Shown in pieces: positions 24,019-33,883 of a stretch of 40,337 nucleotides of DNA. The notes under the pieces were generated by a model, which was given only the letters and a program-made list of their open reading frames with translations, was not told where the DNA came from and did not search any database. The stretch covers positions 1 through 40,337 of the forward strand of contig NZ_JANBVH010000038.1 in assembly GCF_024273235.1 (NCBI RefSeq), given 5' to 3'. The position numbers and the translations under genes were made by a program. Positions within the stretch are counted from its first letter, which is position 1; each line of letters begins with the position of its first letter. This stretch comes from Sphingomonas faeni (lineage in GTDB: Bacteria; Pseudomonadota; Alphaproteobacteria; Sphingomonadales; Sphingomonadaceae).

Positions 24019-25824
24019 ATGACGTTTCGCATGACGCGCGCGGCCGCACTGCTGGCGGGGGCCGCCATGATGGCGACGACGCCGCTCGCAGCGGCGGTCA
24101 AGGATGCTGCCGCCCCGGCTGCGACGCCGGCGGCACCTGCCGCGCCGCCGATGGCCGGGGCCGGCCCGACCGACGCCGACCTGATGAGCGACGCGAACAC
24201 CCCTGGCGACATTCTGACCTACGGCATGGGGCCCAAGGCTCAGCGCTACAGCACGATCACCCAGATCAACGATACCAATGTCGCCAAGCTGGTCCCGGCC
24301 TTCTCCGCCTCGCTCGGTGGTGAAAAGCAGCGCGGCCAGGAATCGCAGCCGATCGTCTATGACGGCACGATCTACGTGACCGGCTCCTATTCGCGACTGT
24401 TCGCGTTCGATGCGAAGACCGGCGAAGAGAAGTGGCAATACGACGCGCGTCTGCCCGACGGCATTATGCCCTGCTGCGACGTGGTCAACCGCGGTGCGGC
24501 GATCTACGGCGACAAGATCATCTTCGCGACGCTCGACGCGCACATGGTCGCGCTCAACCGCAACACCGGCAAGGTGATCTGGAACAAGACGCTGCAGGAT
24601 TACGCGGCGGGTTACTCGAACACCGCGGCACCGATCATCGTCAAGGGCAAGGTGATCTATGGCAATTCGGGCGGTGAGTTCGGCGTCATCGGCAAAGTCG
24701 AGGCGCGCGACGTCAACACCGGCGAGCTGGTCTGGTCGCGGCCGACGATCGAAGGCAATATGGGCTCGCTCAACGGCAAGGACTCAACGATCACCGGCAA
24801 GACCAACGCGAGTTGGCAGGGCGATCAGTACAAGACTGGCGGCGGCGCGCCATGGCTGGGCGGCACCTACGATCCCGACACCAATCTGCTCTTTTTCGGT
24901 ACCGGCAACCCGGCACCTTGGAACAGCCATCTGCGGCCGGGCGACAATCTCTACACCTCGTCGACGCTGGCGATCGATGCCGACACCGGCGAAATCAAAT
25001 GGCATTACCAGTATACGCCGCACGACGGCTGGGATTTCGACGGCGTGAACGAGTTCATCCCGTTCGATGCCAAGATCGGCGGCAAGATGATGAAGCTTGG
25101 CGCGCAAGCTAATCGCAACGGCTATTTCTTCGTGCTAGACCGGACGACCGGCAAGTTCATCTCGGCCAATCCGTTCGTGTCCAAGACGACCTGGGCAAAG
25201 GGCTATACCAAGGCCGGCCGGCCCATCTTCGACGATACCAACCGTCCGGGTCCGCCTTCGACCGAAAAGGGTACGACGGTGTTCTCCGCGCCTGCGTTCC
25301 TCGGCGCCAAGAACTGGATGCCGATGGCGTATAGCGGCCAGACGGGGATGTTCTACGTGCCTTCCAACGAATGGGGCATGGATATCTGGAACGAGCCGAT
25401 CGCGTACAAGAAGGGCGCGGCCTATCTGGGCGCGGGCTTCACGATCAAGCCGCTGTACCCCGATCATATCGGCGTGCTGCGCGCGATCGATCCCGCCACC
25501 GGCAAGATCGCGTGGGAATACAACAACAAGGCGCCACTGTGGGGCGGGGTGCTCGCGACCGCGGGGAATTTGGTCTTCACCGGCACGCCCGAGGGCTATC
25601 TGAAGGCATTCGACGCGAAGACCGGCAAGGAACTCTGGAAGTTCAACACCGGATCGGGCGTGGTCGGTTCGCCGGTCACTTGGACCCAGGACGGCGAGCA
25701 GTTCGTCGCGGTCATGTCGGGCTGGGGTGGCGCGGTGCCGCTATGGGGTGGTGAGGTCGCCAAGGCGGTGCAGCATATCAACCAGGGCGGTGCGCTCTGG
25801 GTGTTCAAGCTGCCAAAATCGTGA
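24019..25824 (+). CDS. PQQ-dependent alcohol dehydrogenase with lanthanide-type active site
   Basis: The start at 24019 follows AGGAGGGG by eight bases. The 601-residue precursor has a signal peptide and an Ala/Pro-rich linker, then an eight-bladed quinoprotein propeller. The vicinal disulfide Cys152-Cys153 (MPCCDVVNRG) over the PQQ ring is present. Metal ligands Glu219 (GGEFGV) and Asn297 (GTGNPAPWN) are visible. In HDGWDFDGVNE, Asp339 is the catalytic base. Asp341, two residues on, is the extra aspartate that marks lanthanide-dependent enzymes (XoxF, ExaF, PedH); calcium enzymes have Ala or Ser there. It oxidises alcohols to aldehydes in the periplasm. Ethanol or another short alcohol is likely, given the aldehyde dehydrogenase and acs genes. 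It could be XoxF-like rather than ExaF/PedH-like; a tree would decide. Confidence 0.95.
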   Translation: MTFRMTRAAALLAGAAMMATTPLAAAVKDAAAPAATPAAPAAPPMAGAGPTDADLMSDANTPGDILTYGMGPKAQRYSTITQINDTNVAKLVPAFSASLGGEKQRGQESQPIVYDGTIYVTGSYSRLFAFDAKTGEEKWQYDARLPDGIMPCCDVVNRGAAIYGDKIIFATLDAHMVALNRNTGKVIWNKTLQDYAAGYSNTAAPIIVKGKVIYGNSGGEFGVIGKVEARDVNTGELVWSRPTIEGNMGSLNGKDSTITGKTNASWQGDQYKTGGGAPWLGGTYDPDTNLLFFGTGNPAPWNSHLRPGDNLYTSSTLAIDADTGEIKWHYQYTPHDGWDFDGVNEFIPFDAKIGGKMMKLGAQANRNGYFFVLDRTTGKFISANPFVSKTTWAKGYTKAGRPIFDDTNRPGPPSTEKGTTVFSAPAFLGAKNWMPMAYSGQTGMFYVPSNEWGMDIWNEPIAYKKGAAYLGAGFTIKPLYPDHIGVLRAIDPATGKIAWEYNNKAPLWGGVLATAGNLVFTGTPEGYLKAFDAKTGKELWKFNTGSGVVGSPVTWTQDGEQFVAVMSGWGGAVPLWGGEVAKAVQHINQGGALWVFKLPKS

Positions 25825-25910
25825 TGATCGAGAATGGGATGTCGCAGGCGGCATCCCATTCCTTGTCGCGCGCTGAGCCGGTACACCAGCCGCGGGCAGG
25901 GGGGCATGAC

Positions 25911-26567
25911 GTGGAACGGGTGCTAATCGCGGACGATCATCCGCTCGTACGGGACGGACTCCGCACCGTCATCTCGGTCGCGTTCGATCAGTGCGAATTG
26001 TTCGAGGCGTCGTCGATCGCCGAGGCCATCGCAATCGTCGAGCGTGAAGGCGATTTCGACCTCGTCCTGCTCGATCTCAACATGCCCGATGCCGAAGGGT
26101 TTTCGGGACTTGCCCAGATGCGCGACCGGTTCCCGTCGGTACCCGTCGTGATCGTATCGGGTGCGTGCGAGGGCGGTTTGATCAGCGCGTCGATTGCCAA
26201 CGGCGCGGCCGGGTTCATCCCGAAGTCGCTCAAGCGCAGCGCGATCGTCGAGGCGATCCAGTCAATCCTGGCGGGCGACGTCTTCATGCCGGAAGAATTC
26301 CGGACTATCGGCGCGGACAATGTCGCACTCGACGACATCCGCCGCCGCGTCGAAACGTTGACGCCGCAACAGCGCGTCGTGTTGGGGCTGGTCGTCGGCG
26401 GCAAGCTCAACAAGCAGATCGCGTTTGAACTTGATGTCTCGATGACGACGGTGAAGGCGCACGTCTCGGCGATCCTGGCGAAACTGAACGTTTATAGCAG
26501 GACCCAAGCCGTGATCCTGGCAAACAAGATCAATTTCGTGCCGGCACCGTTGGCGGCCCGGCACTGA
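25911..26567 (+). CDS. LuxR/NarL-type response regulator of alcohol oxidation
   Basis: I chose GTG at 25911 because it gives the usual opening ERVLIADDHPLVRDGL and follows a GGGGGG stretch. An ATG at 25824, overlapping the dehydrogenase stop, would add 29 unlikely residues. The 218-residue protein has a receiver domain with Asp55 (LVLLDLNMPDA), Ser in VIVSGA and Lys in FIPKSLK. A GerE helix-turn-helix follows (LTPQQRVVLGLVVGGKLNKQ, VSMTTVKAHVSAILAKLN). Similar regulators (AgmR/ExaE/PedR type) activate quinoprotein dehydrogenase genes. The likely kinase is encoded convergently just downstream. Confidence 0.9.
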   Translation: MERVLIADDHPLVRDGLRTVISVAFDQCELFEASSIAEAIAIVEREGDFDLVLLDLNMPDAEGFSGLAQMRDRFPSVPVVIVSGACEGGLISASIANGAAGFIPKSLKRSAIVEAIQSILAGDVFMPEEFRTIGADNVALDDIRRRVETLTPQQRVVLGLVVGGKLNKQIAFELDVSMTTVKAHVSAILAKLNVYSRTQAVILANKINFVPAPLAARH

Positions 26568-26617
26568 GGAGACCGATTAAAGTTTACCGACATTCGAGCT
26601 TTTAACCTTCCCTTGCC

Positions 26618-26688
26618 AGGAGGGGGTGTCGCGAACGCGACTGAGGGGGAGGTTACGGAACGGAGATGGTCGTTTGCCACCCCCTCCT
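26618..26688. terminator. Long-loop inverted repeat between convergent regulator and kinase genes
   Basis: AGGAGGGGGTG (26618-26628) and CACCCCCTCCT (26678-26688) pair perfectly across 49 bases. It sits in the 164-base gap between two convergent genes. No T-run follows, so it may be a repeat element or a Rho-independent signal of weak type. Confidence 0.4.
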
Positions 26689-26731
26689 TCGGGCGCCCCC
26701 CCCGGGGGATGACAATCGCCTTTTGCGTGTT

Positions 26732-28984
26732 CTACCCTGTCAGCCGCGCCAGCAACGCCCGCAACTGCGCCGGCTTCACCGGCTTCTGCAATACATGCAG
26801 ACCGGCACCCAGCAACCGGTCGCGCAGGTCCGGTTCGCGGTCCGCGGTGATGATCACCGCCGGTGTCGGCCGGTCGAGCAACGTACGCAACTGGGCCACG
26901 ACGACTTCCCCGGTCATGCCGTTACCCAGATGATAGTCCGCCAGGATCACCTCTACCGGTGCGCTAGACGCGGCGATCGCTTCCCTCGCCTCGGACCCAC
27001 CGACCGCGGTCAAGACGTCGCAACCCCAGCCCTCCAGTACGGCCCGCATGCCTTCGAGGATTATTTCCTCGTTGTCGATTACTAGCACGGTGCGCGCGGC
27101 GATCCCGCGGCGGGCGGCGGGGGTGGCGGCGCAAATCTGACGCGTACCCTCGACTGTCAGCGGCACCGTCACGCAGAAGGTCGACCCTTGACCGATCGCC
27201 GATCGCACGCCGATCGGGTGGTCTAGCATTCGCCCGGCACGCTGCACGATCGCGAGGCCTAGACCCATGCCACGCTCATGCCCCGAGTTCAGCCGGCGAA
27301 ACTCTTCGAAGATCTCACCATGGTGCGTGGGATCGATCCCCGCACCAGTATCGGTGACCGCGATCTGGACATGCGCTCCTTCGTGCCGTGCGGCCATCAC
27401 AACGCCACCCTGCCGGGTGTAGCGCAGCGCGTTCGACAAGAAGTTCTGCAGGATTCGTCGCAGCAGGCGCGCGTCCGTGCGGACCCAGGCGGTGGTCGGC
27501 TCGACAGTCAGCGTCAACCCGCGCGTGCTTGCCGCCAGCGCGAACTCGGCGTGCAGCGCGCGCATCAATTCGCCGAGCGGCACGTCAGTGATCTCGGGCG
27601 TTACCGCGCCTGCGTCGAGCTTCGAGATTTCCAGCAGTGCTTCGAGCAAGTCCTCAATCGAGTCTAGCGCCGAGCCGGTCTGTTCGACCAACGTCCGATT
27701 CGCCGGCGCCAATCGGCGTGTTGCCAAGGCCGAGACAAACAATCGCGCGGCGTTCAACGGCTGCAAGAGATCGTGGCTCGCGGCGGCGAGGAACCGTGTC
27801 TTCGACAGGTTCGCCTGTTCCGCGGCGGTCTTCGCCTCGCGCATCGCGGCCTCGGCGGCGACGCGTTCAGCGACCTGCTGCTGAAGCTCCATATTGACCG
27901 CGACGACCGCGGCAGTGCGTTCCTGCACCCGGCGTTCGAGCGTCTCGTTCGTCTCGCGCAACGCCGCCGCCGCACGCAGCCGGTCGGTGACGTCGTCGAA
28001 GCTCATCACCATGCCGCCTCCCGGCATCGGCAATCGTCGCACCTCGACGCTGCGGCCATCCTCCAGCGCGCGAACTGCTACGATTTCCGGTTCTCCTTCG
28101 CCGAGCCAGCCAAGCGTGTCGGCAGCGTCGGCACGCGGTAACGCGGTGCGGCACCACTGGATCAATGCGGCGTGCTCCGCTATTTCCAGCCTTGCCCGCG
28201 TCGGCTGCAGCTTGAGAAACGCGAGCAGCGGATCGTTCCACGCAAGCAGCGCGCGTTCACGATCGAACACGCACACGCCCTGCGGCATCGCATCGAGCGT
28301 CGCCTGCAACACGACCGCGCGCTCGGCGAGCTCGCGCGCGCGCAATCGGGCATCCTCGGCCTTGATGTCGGTGATGTCGGTATAGACGCCGACGACGCCG
28401 CCTTCGGTTGTGCGCCGCTCGTTGACCTGGATCCAGCGGCCGTCGGCAAGCGCGATAACCTGGCCACCCTCAGCGAGCTCATGCGCCGCGCCACGCTCCG
28501 ATATCCAGCGATCGGGTGCGACCATCGCTCCGAGCATCCCGCTGGTTTCGCCGATCTTGCCTAGAATCTCGTCGAAGCGCACACCTGGTACGATCTGGTC
28601 GGCGACCTTGGGCCAAAGCGACAAATAGGTCTGGTTGCATAGCACCAGCCGATCGTCCGCGTCGAAGATCGCGAATCCCTCGTTGATCGTTTCGATCGCG
28701 TCGCCCAAACGGCGGCGTGCACTGTCTGCGGCGTCGGTCGCCTGAGCGAGTTCGGCGTTGGTCGAGGCGAGTTCGCCGAGCGCGCGTTCCAGGTCCGCCG
28801 TCCGTTCACGGACCTTCCCCTCCAGCGAGATCGCGGTCTCAAACACCGAAAAAGCGTTGCCGCGCAGATCGGTCGATCGCTCGACCCGGCCCATCAGCGA
28901 CGCGTTGATCCGCGCGAGTTTCCCCAGCTGGATTTCGAGCGAGGCGACCCGGTCGTCGCGATGCCCATCAGTATCCGCGATCAT
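26732..28984 (-). CDS. Soluble hybrid sensor histidine kinase with C-terminal receiver
   Basis: The 750-residue protein has no membrane helix. An N-terminal coiled coil (about 15-95) is followed by two PAS domains (about 95-210, INEGFAIFDADDRLVLCN; about 225-345, MPQGVCVFDRERALLAWNDP) and a second coiled coil. The HisKA domain has His404 (ASHDLLQPLNAARLF). The ATPase domain carries NFLSNALRYTRQGG, DTGAGI and GMGLGLAIV. A receiver domain at about 630-750 has Asp683 (VILADYHLGNG). Its ATG overlaps the FIST gene stop, so the two are coupled. Cytosolic kinases of this build occur beside FIST proteins and AgmR-type regulators in alcohol-oxidation clusters. Confidence 0.92.
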   Translation of the reverse strand: MIADTDGHRDDRVASLEIQLGKLARINASLMGRVERSTDLRGNAFSVFETAISLEGKVRERTADLERALGELASTNAELAQATDAADSARRRLGDAIETINEGFAIFDADDRLVLCNQTYLSLWPKVADQIVPGVRFDEILGKIGETSGMLGAMVAPDRWISERGAAHELAEGGQVIALADGRWIQVNERRTTEGGVVGVYTDITDIKAEDARLRARELAERAVVLQATLDAMPQGVCVFDRERALLAWNDPLLAFLKLQPTRARLEIAEHAALIQWCRTALPRADAADTLGWLGEGEPEIVAVRALEDGRSVEVRRLPMPGGGMVMSFDDVTDRLRAAAALRETNETLERRVQERTAAVVAVNMELQQQVAERVAAEAAMREAKTAAEQANLSKTRFLAAASHDLLQPLNAARLFVSALATRRLAPANRTLVEQTGSALDSIEDLLEALLEISKLDAGAVTPEITDVPLGELMRALHAEFALAASTRGLTLTVEPTTAWVRTDARLLRRILQNFLSNALRYTRQGGVVMAARHEGAHVQIAVTDTGAGIDPTHHGEIFEEFRRLNSGHERGMGLGLAIVQRAGRMLDHPIGVRSAIGQGSTFCVTVPLTVEGTRQICAATPAARRGIAARTVLVIDNEEIILEGMRAVLEGWGCDVLTAVGGSEAREAIAASSAPVEVILADYHLGNGMTGEVVVAQLRTLLDRPTPAVIITADREPDLRDRLLGAGLHVLQKPVKPAQLRALLARLTG

Positions 28985-30180
28985 CGCCCGATCGCCAGCC
29001 CGCTGAAAGTCTGGTTGACGTGCAGCGCGTGATATTGCTCGCCGTACGTATTGAACCCAACGACACCTCGATCTGCGAACAGCGCCGATACCGCGCTGCG
29101 CAATTGGCGCTGCTCAACCTCGACGTTATTCAGGACACAGTCGAAGCCGAGGATACGGTCGATCCCGCCGACCGAAAGATCGAGATTTTCGAACAGGTCG
29201 TGGAGATTCTGCATGATGTCGGTCGCTTCGCCCAACGTCAGGACGATACCCTCGTCGATCGCGCAGTAGAAGGTGAGGCTACCATCGGGGTTCGCGGTCT
29301 GGATCGATCGCACGAAATATTCGCCGCCTGCGCGGACCATCGGCGGGTGTGCCGCGAAGTGGTTGGGGCTGAGTTCCGCCACGGTCGTGCCGATCAGCCG
29401 CGCATATTCCTCGACCGCGGGCTCGGCATTGATCTCATGGACGATGCGCGTCACCGGGTCGGCGACGGTGATGACCATCTTGACGCCGCCCGGGCCGTAA
29501 TGCTGCGCACGAAACACCTTCATGCGTCGCGACGACGACAGGATTGCGACGATCGCGGCGTCGCGGCGAAACTGCCCTTCGTAGAACACGAACGTCTCGC
29601 GGAAATCGAGGCCATCGCCCGACGAGCCGCCGATCAGCGGCACCTCGCCCAGCGCATCCTGCAACGTCAGCGTCAGCATCTCTTCGCGATGCGAAAGCCC
29701 GTCGACCAGGAAGATCGCGGCGTGGCTTGGCGTGTCGCCCAGTTGCGGTCCTGGCAGCGCCGCGGTGGCGACCATCGAGCGCACCGTCTGCTGTGCGACG
29801 CGCGCATCGAACGTGTCGAGATTCTCGAAACAGGTCGCGCTCAATCGGAAATCGCTCGCGGGAAAGCCGATCGCGGTGATCGTGCCCTCGTCCAATCCGT
29901 CCGGCGTGATCTCGCCGGACGACGTACAACCGACGATCGTCAGACCCTCGGCACGGCTGCCGATCGCTTCGGCCAATGCGTCGAGCGGGTATCGGCTCGA
30001 ACAGAACAGGACGATGCCAGCGAGTTCGGGCAGATCGAGCCGACCGAACAGATCGCGGATCGCCAGTTCGGGATCGGTCACGCGGGTCGCGGCGACACGG
30101 ATCGGTGAGGAGGGTGCACGCGACGGGTGAGGCGGAACGAACATCGCCGCGATCATGTCATGCTTGGGCAGTCCCGTCAT
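28981..30180 (-). CDS. FIST-domain sensory protein
   Basis: The chosen start is the ATG at 30180; later ATGs at 30156 and 30144 are possible. The 399-residue protein has a FIST N domain (VAATRVTDPELAIRDLFG, IVLFCSSRYPLDALAEAI, GCTSSGEITPDGLDEGTITA, PLIGGSSGDGLDFRETFVFY) and a FIST C domain near the end (VLGFDC-like ILGFDCVLNNVEVEQRQ, GVVGFNTYGEQYHALHVNQT). FIST domains are predicted to bind small ligands such as amino acids and feed signalling proteins. The four-base overlap with the kinase gene suggests it supplies the kinase's input. No signal peptide is seen. Confidence 0.9.
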   Translation of the reverse strand: MTGLPKHDMIAAMFVPPHPSRAPSSPIRVAATRVTDPELAIRDLFGRLDLPELAGIVLFCSSRYPLDALAEAIGSRAEGLTIVGCTSSGEITPDGLDEGTITAIGFPASDFRLSATCFENLDTFDARVAQQTVRSMVATAALPGPQLGDTPSHAAIFLVDGLSHREEMLTLTLQDALGEVPLIGGSSGDGLDFRETFVFYEGQFRRDAAIVAILSSSRRMKVFRAQHYGPGGVKMVITVADPVTRIVHEINAEPAVEEYARLIGTTVAELSPNHFAAHPPMVRAGGEYFVRSIQTANPDGSLTFYCAIDEGIVLTLGEATDIMQNLHDLFENLDLSVGGIDRILGFDCVLNNVEVEQRQLRSAVSALFADRGVVGFNTYGEQYHALHVNQTFSGLAIGR

Positions 30181-30196
30181 CCGCCGATCGACCGGG

Positions 30197-30613
30197 TCAG
30201 GCGCCACGCTCGGGCGGGCCGGCCGCGTCGAGCGCATCGACTTCGGCGTCGGTAAAGACGCGGCTGCGGATCATGAAGCGCAGTCCCTCGGGTCCTTCGA
30301 GCGAGAACCCCGCGCCGCGCCCCGGGACGACGTCGATCGTCACCTGGGTATGCCGCCAATAGTCGAATTGCGCGGCGCCGATCCAGACGGGGACGCCACC
30401 TTCCGCCGTGCCGGGCGCGATCCGCCCGAGCAGGATGTCCTGCGTTCCGACGCGGAATTCTTCTGCCGGATAGCACATCGGCGCCGACCCATCGCAGCAG
30501 CCGCCGGACTGGTGAAACATCAGTGGGCCGTGCTGCGCGGCAAGCTTCGCTATCAGCGCATCGGCAGCGGCGGTGGACAGGATCCGGGGCGGGGCGAGCG
30601 TAGCAAAGGTCAT
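30197..30613 (-). CDS. DUF779 protein, aldehyde-dehydrogenase-associated
   Basis: The ATG at 30613 gives 138 residues opening TFATLAPPRILSTAAADALI. The family core includes MFHQSGGCCDGSAPMCYPA, with Cys39, Cys40 and Cys47, and VWIGAAQFDYWRHTQVTIDV. DUF779 genes very often sit next to acetaldehyde dehydrogenase genes of the AcoD/ExaC type, as here. The biochemical role is unknown; the vicinal cysteines suggest metal or redox chemistry. It lies between the aldehyde dehydrogenase and FIST genes on the same strand, after a terminator. Confidence 0.88.
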   Translation of the reverse strand: MTFATLAPPRILSTAAADALIAKLAAQHGPLMFHQSGGCCDGSAPMCYPAEEFRVGTQDILLGRIAPGTAEGGVPVWIGAAQFDYWRHTQVTIDVVPGRGAGFSLEGPEGLRFMIRSRVFTDAEVDALDAAGPPERGA

Positions 30614-30625
30614 GGAGCCAGCCTT

Positions 30626-30664
30626 GAAAACGGAAAAATGCGGCGGACCCTGAGGCCCGCCGCA
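30626..30664 (-). terminator. Intrinsic terminator after the aldehyde dehydrogenase gene
   Basis: TGCGGCGG and CCGCCGCA form an eight-base stem (30639-30646, 30657-30664) with a ten-base loop. On the minus strand a T-rich tail (TTTTTCCGTTTTC) follows at once, the classic intrinsic terminator form. It precedes the DUF779 start. Confidence 0.75.
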
Positions 30665-30671
30665 GTGCGGT

Positions 30672-30707
30672 CGCGAGATCATGGGAGAAAGGGGATCCGA
30701 TCTCGCG
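30672..30707. repeat. Second inverted repeat downstream of the aldehyde dehydrogenase
   Basis: CGCGAGATC (30672-30680) and GATCTCGCG (30699-30707) pair perfectly across an 18-base loop, between the gene end and the terminator. It may stabilise the mRNA end or be a regulator site. Confidence 0.45.
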
Positions 30708-30725
30708 TGCGTACCAGAAGCTGTA

Positions 30726-32246
<1,521 letters not shown>

Positions 32247-32346
32247 GATAATCCCTCCTCGGTACAATTCGCCCGCGCGTCAGTGGTGGCGGACGTATCT
32301 GTGGCTTGCAGCGACCATCGACCTGCTGCGGCGCACGCGCCATTGC

Positions 32347-32359
32347 ACCAAAGGGCAAT
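32347..32359. promoter_or_regulatory. Candidate regulon motif, aldehyde dehydrogenase/pseudoazurin spacer
   Basis: ACCAAAGGGCAAT is 12 of 13 bases identical to 22515-22527. With the ATTGC just before it (32342-32346 region, CATTGCACC) it forms a partial dyad, ATTGC/GCAAT around eight bases. Confidence 0.45.
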
Positions 32360-32435
32360 TGCGGGATCGTGCCGCAGCGTGCGTGAGGGGACGGCAATCG
32401 CGGGTCGAGCCGCGCGCGTTTCAGGAGAGTATCGC

Positions 32436-32873
32436 ATGAAGCTTATCATCGCATCACTGGCGGCAACCGTCGTTTTCGCGGCGGCACCCGCATCCGCCAA
32501 GGACGTCACCGTCCATATGAAGACCAGCGGGCAGGGGGGCATGATGGTGTTCGAGCCATCTTTCATCAAGGCGCAGCCGGGAGACGTGATCCACTTCGTC
32601 CCGACCAACCCGAGCCACAACGCCGAGACGATCCCGACGATGCTGCCTGACGGGGTCGCACCGAGTTCGGGGCTGATGAACAAGGAGTTCGTTCTCCCCG
32701 TCACCAAGCCGGGCATCTACGGCATCAAGTGCAAGCCCCATTACGCGATGGGCATGGTCGCGGTCGTCCAGGTCGGCAACGGCCCCTCCGCGAACCTTGC
32801 CGCGGCCAAGGCGGTGAAGGTCCCTGGATTGGCCGGCAAGCGCATGGCCGCCGCACTCGCACAGGCGAAGTAA
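32436..32873 (+). CDS. Pseudoazurin, type 1 copper protein
   Basis: The 145-residue precursor (ATG at 32436, AGGAGAG upstream) has a Sec signal ending PASA before KDVTV. All four copper ligands are present: His61 (NPSHNAET), Cys99, His102 and Met107 in the C-X2-H-X4-M loop CKPHYAMGM. It is a small periplasmic electron carrier and may accept electrons from the quinoprotein system or its cytochrome. The shared promoter spacer with the aldehyde dehydrogenase supports this. The EthD-like gene starts one base after its stop. Confidence 0.93.
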   Translation: MKLIIASLAATVVFAAAPASAKDVTVHMKTSGQGGMMVFEPSFIKAQPGDVIHFVPTNPSHNAETIPTMLPDGVAPSSGLMNKEFVLPVTKPGIYGIKCKPHYAMGMVAVVQVGNGPSANLAAAKAVKVPGLAGKRMAAALAQAK

Positions 32874-32874
32874 G

Positions 32875-33174
32875 ATGGCCGGTATCCTGCTCGTCAGCTA
32901 TCCCGTCACTGAAGGCGCACGCTTCGATCGCGCCTATTACACGGACACGCACATGCCGCTCGTGAAGGAGAAATGGGGACCGCTAGGCCTGACCGATGCG
33001 TTGGCGTTGTTTCCCGACGACGATGCGCCGGCTGCCGTCGCGGTGGCGGTACTGACCTTCACCGATGGGGCCGTGCGCGATGCGGCGATGTCAGCGCCGG
33101 TAGCAGCAGAGGTGTTCGGCGATGTTCCGAACTTCACGACGATAAGCCCCGCGGCGCAACGCCTTACCGGGTGA
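32875..33174 (+). CDS. EthD-family small protein
   Basis: The 99-residue protein shows the EthD fold pattern, a ferredoxin-like dimeric alpha/beta barrel (ILLVSYPVTEGARFDRAYYT, DTHMPLVKEKWGPLGLTDAL, DVPNFTTISPAAQRL). No catalytic residues are identified. EthD is needed for ethyl tert-butyl ether degradation, but the family is broad and mostly uncharacterised. It is co-transcribed with pseudoazurin. Confidence 0.85.
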   Translation: MAGILLVSYPVTEGARFDRAYYTDTHMPLVKEKWGPLGLTDALALFPDDDAPAAVAVAVLTFTDGAVRDAAMSAPVAAEVFGDVPNFTTISPAAQRLTG

Positions 33175-33182
33175 CGTCTTTA

Positions 33183-33266
33183 CCCCTCCCCAGCGAAGGG
33201 AGGGGCCCGGGATGGGTAGGTTCGTGACGGGATTGCGCCTGCCCCATACCTACCCATCCCACCCCT
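33183..33266. repeat. Double hairpin between convergent genes
   Basis: CCCCTCCC and GGGAGGGG (33183-33190, 33198-33205) form one hairpin with a seven-base loop. GGGATGGGTAGGT (33209-33221) and ACCTACCCATCCC (33248-33260) form a 13-base perfect stem; AGGGG/CCCCT at 33201-33205 and 33262-33266 could extend it in competition with the first hairpin. It lies between the EthD-like and rhodanese-like stops and could act as a bidirectional terminator or a REP-type genomic repeat. Confidence 0.6.
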
Positions 33267-33276
33267 CGAGGATGCG

Positions 33277-33819
33277 CTATTCACGTCCGAACGGCACCGC
33301 ATCGACCAGCGGTCGCCCGCTTTCGCTCCAACCATCGGTACCGTCCGCATACCAATAGACATGCCCGTACCCCGCCTTCGCCAACCGGCGCGAGGCGTTC
33401 CAGCTCATCCAGCAGTCGGCGAGGCAGAACACGATCAGCGGACGCGGATCGCGCTTGCCGCGAAGCGATGCGACGCCCGTTTCGAACCATGCCGCGATGC
33501 CGGGATCAACCACCCCGCGCCCCGCTTCGGGAAACCAGTGCGCCCCAGCGATGCTCGGACGCGGCTTGGCCAGCCGCCAGACGCCCGTCGCCGCATCGCG
33601 TACGCCACCCTCGGCCGGCATCACGTCGATCAGGATGGCGCGCTTCTTCGTGCGCAGCCGCGCCACGGTCGTCGTATCGATCCTTGGTACGCGCTCGGGG
33701 GCGGTCGGAACGATCGCGCGGTAATGCGCGATGCGGTATCCGGTCGTGGCGTCGATATCGGAGCGAGGAGCGACCGTTTGCGCAGCGACTGCGACCGCGA
33801 AAACCAAGATACGAATCAC
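33277..33819 (-). CDS. Quinoprotein-associated rhodanese-like protein with Cys-X3-Cys-Trp motif
   Basis: The start is a GTG at 33819 with GGAGGA upstream. The 180-residue precursor has a short signal sequence (IRILVFAVAVAAQTVA). The rhodanese-like core has AILIDVMPAEGG and, at the active-site loop, FCLADCWMSWNASRRLAKAG with Cys132, Cys136 and Trp137. This matches the conserved protein of PQQ-dependent catabolism loci, whose function is unknown. It is divergent from the SoxYZ-like gene, which suggests a common periplasmic sulfur or thiol relay. Confidence 0.88.
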   Translation of the reverse strand: MIRILVFAVAVAAQTVAPRSDIDATTGYRIAHYRAIVPTAPERVPRIDTTTVARLRTKKRAILIDVMPAEGGVRDAATGVWRLAKPRPSIAGAHWFPEAGRGVVDPGIAAWFETGVASLRGKRDPRPLIVFCLADCWMSWNASRRLAKAGYGHVYWYADGTDGWSESGRPLVDAVPFGRE

Positions 33820-33832
33820 CGCGGCTCTCCTC

Positions 33833-33845
33833 CCAAAGTCGGATT
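33833..33845. promoter_or_regulatory. Candidate regulon motif, rhodanese/SoxYZ-like spacer
   Basis: On the minus strand AATCCGACTTTGGG (ending near 33832) agrees at 12 of 14 positions with AATTAGACTTTGGG in front of the porin. Its match to the 22515-22527 site is weaker, about 9 of 12. Confidence 0.3.
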
Positions 33846-33883
33846 GTAGCGCATCCCTCTCGTGCGTACCTTTCTACCAAGGT

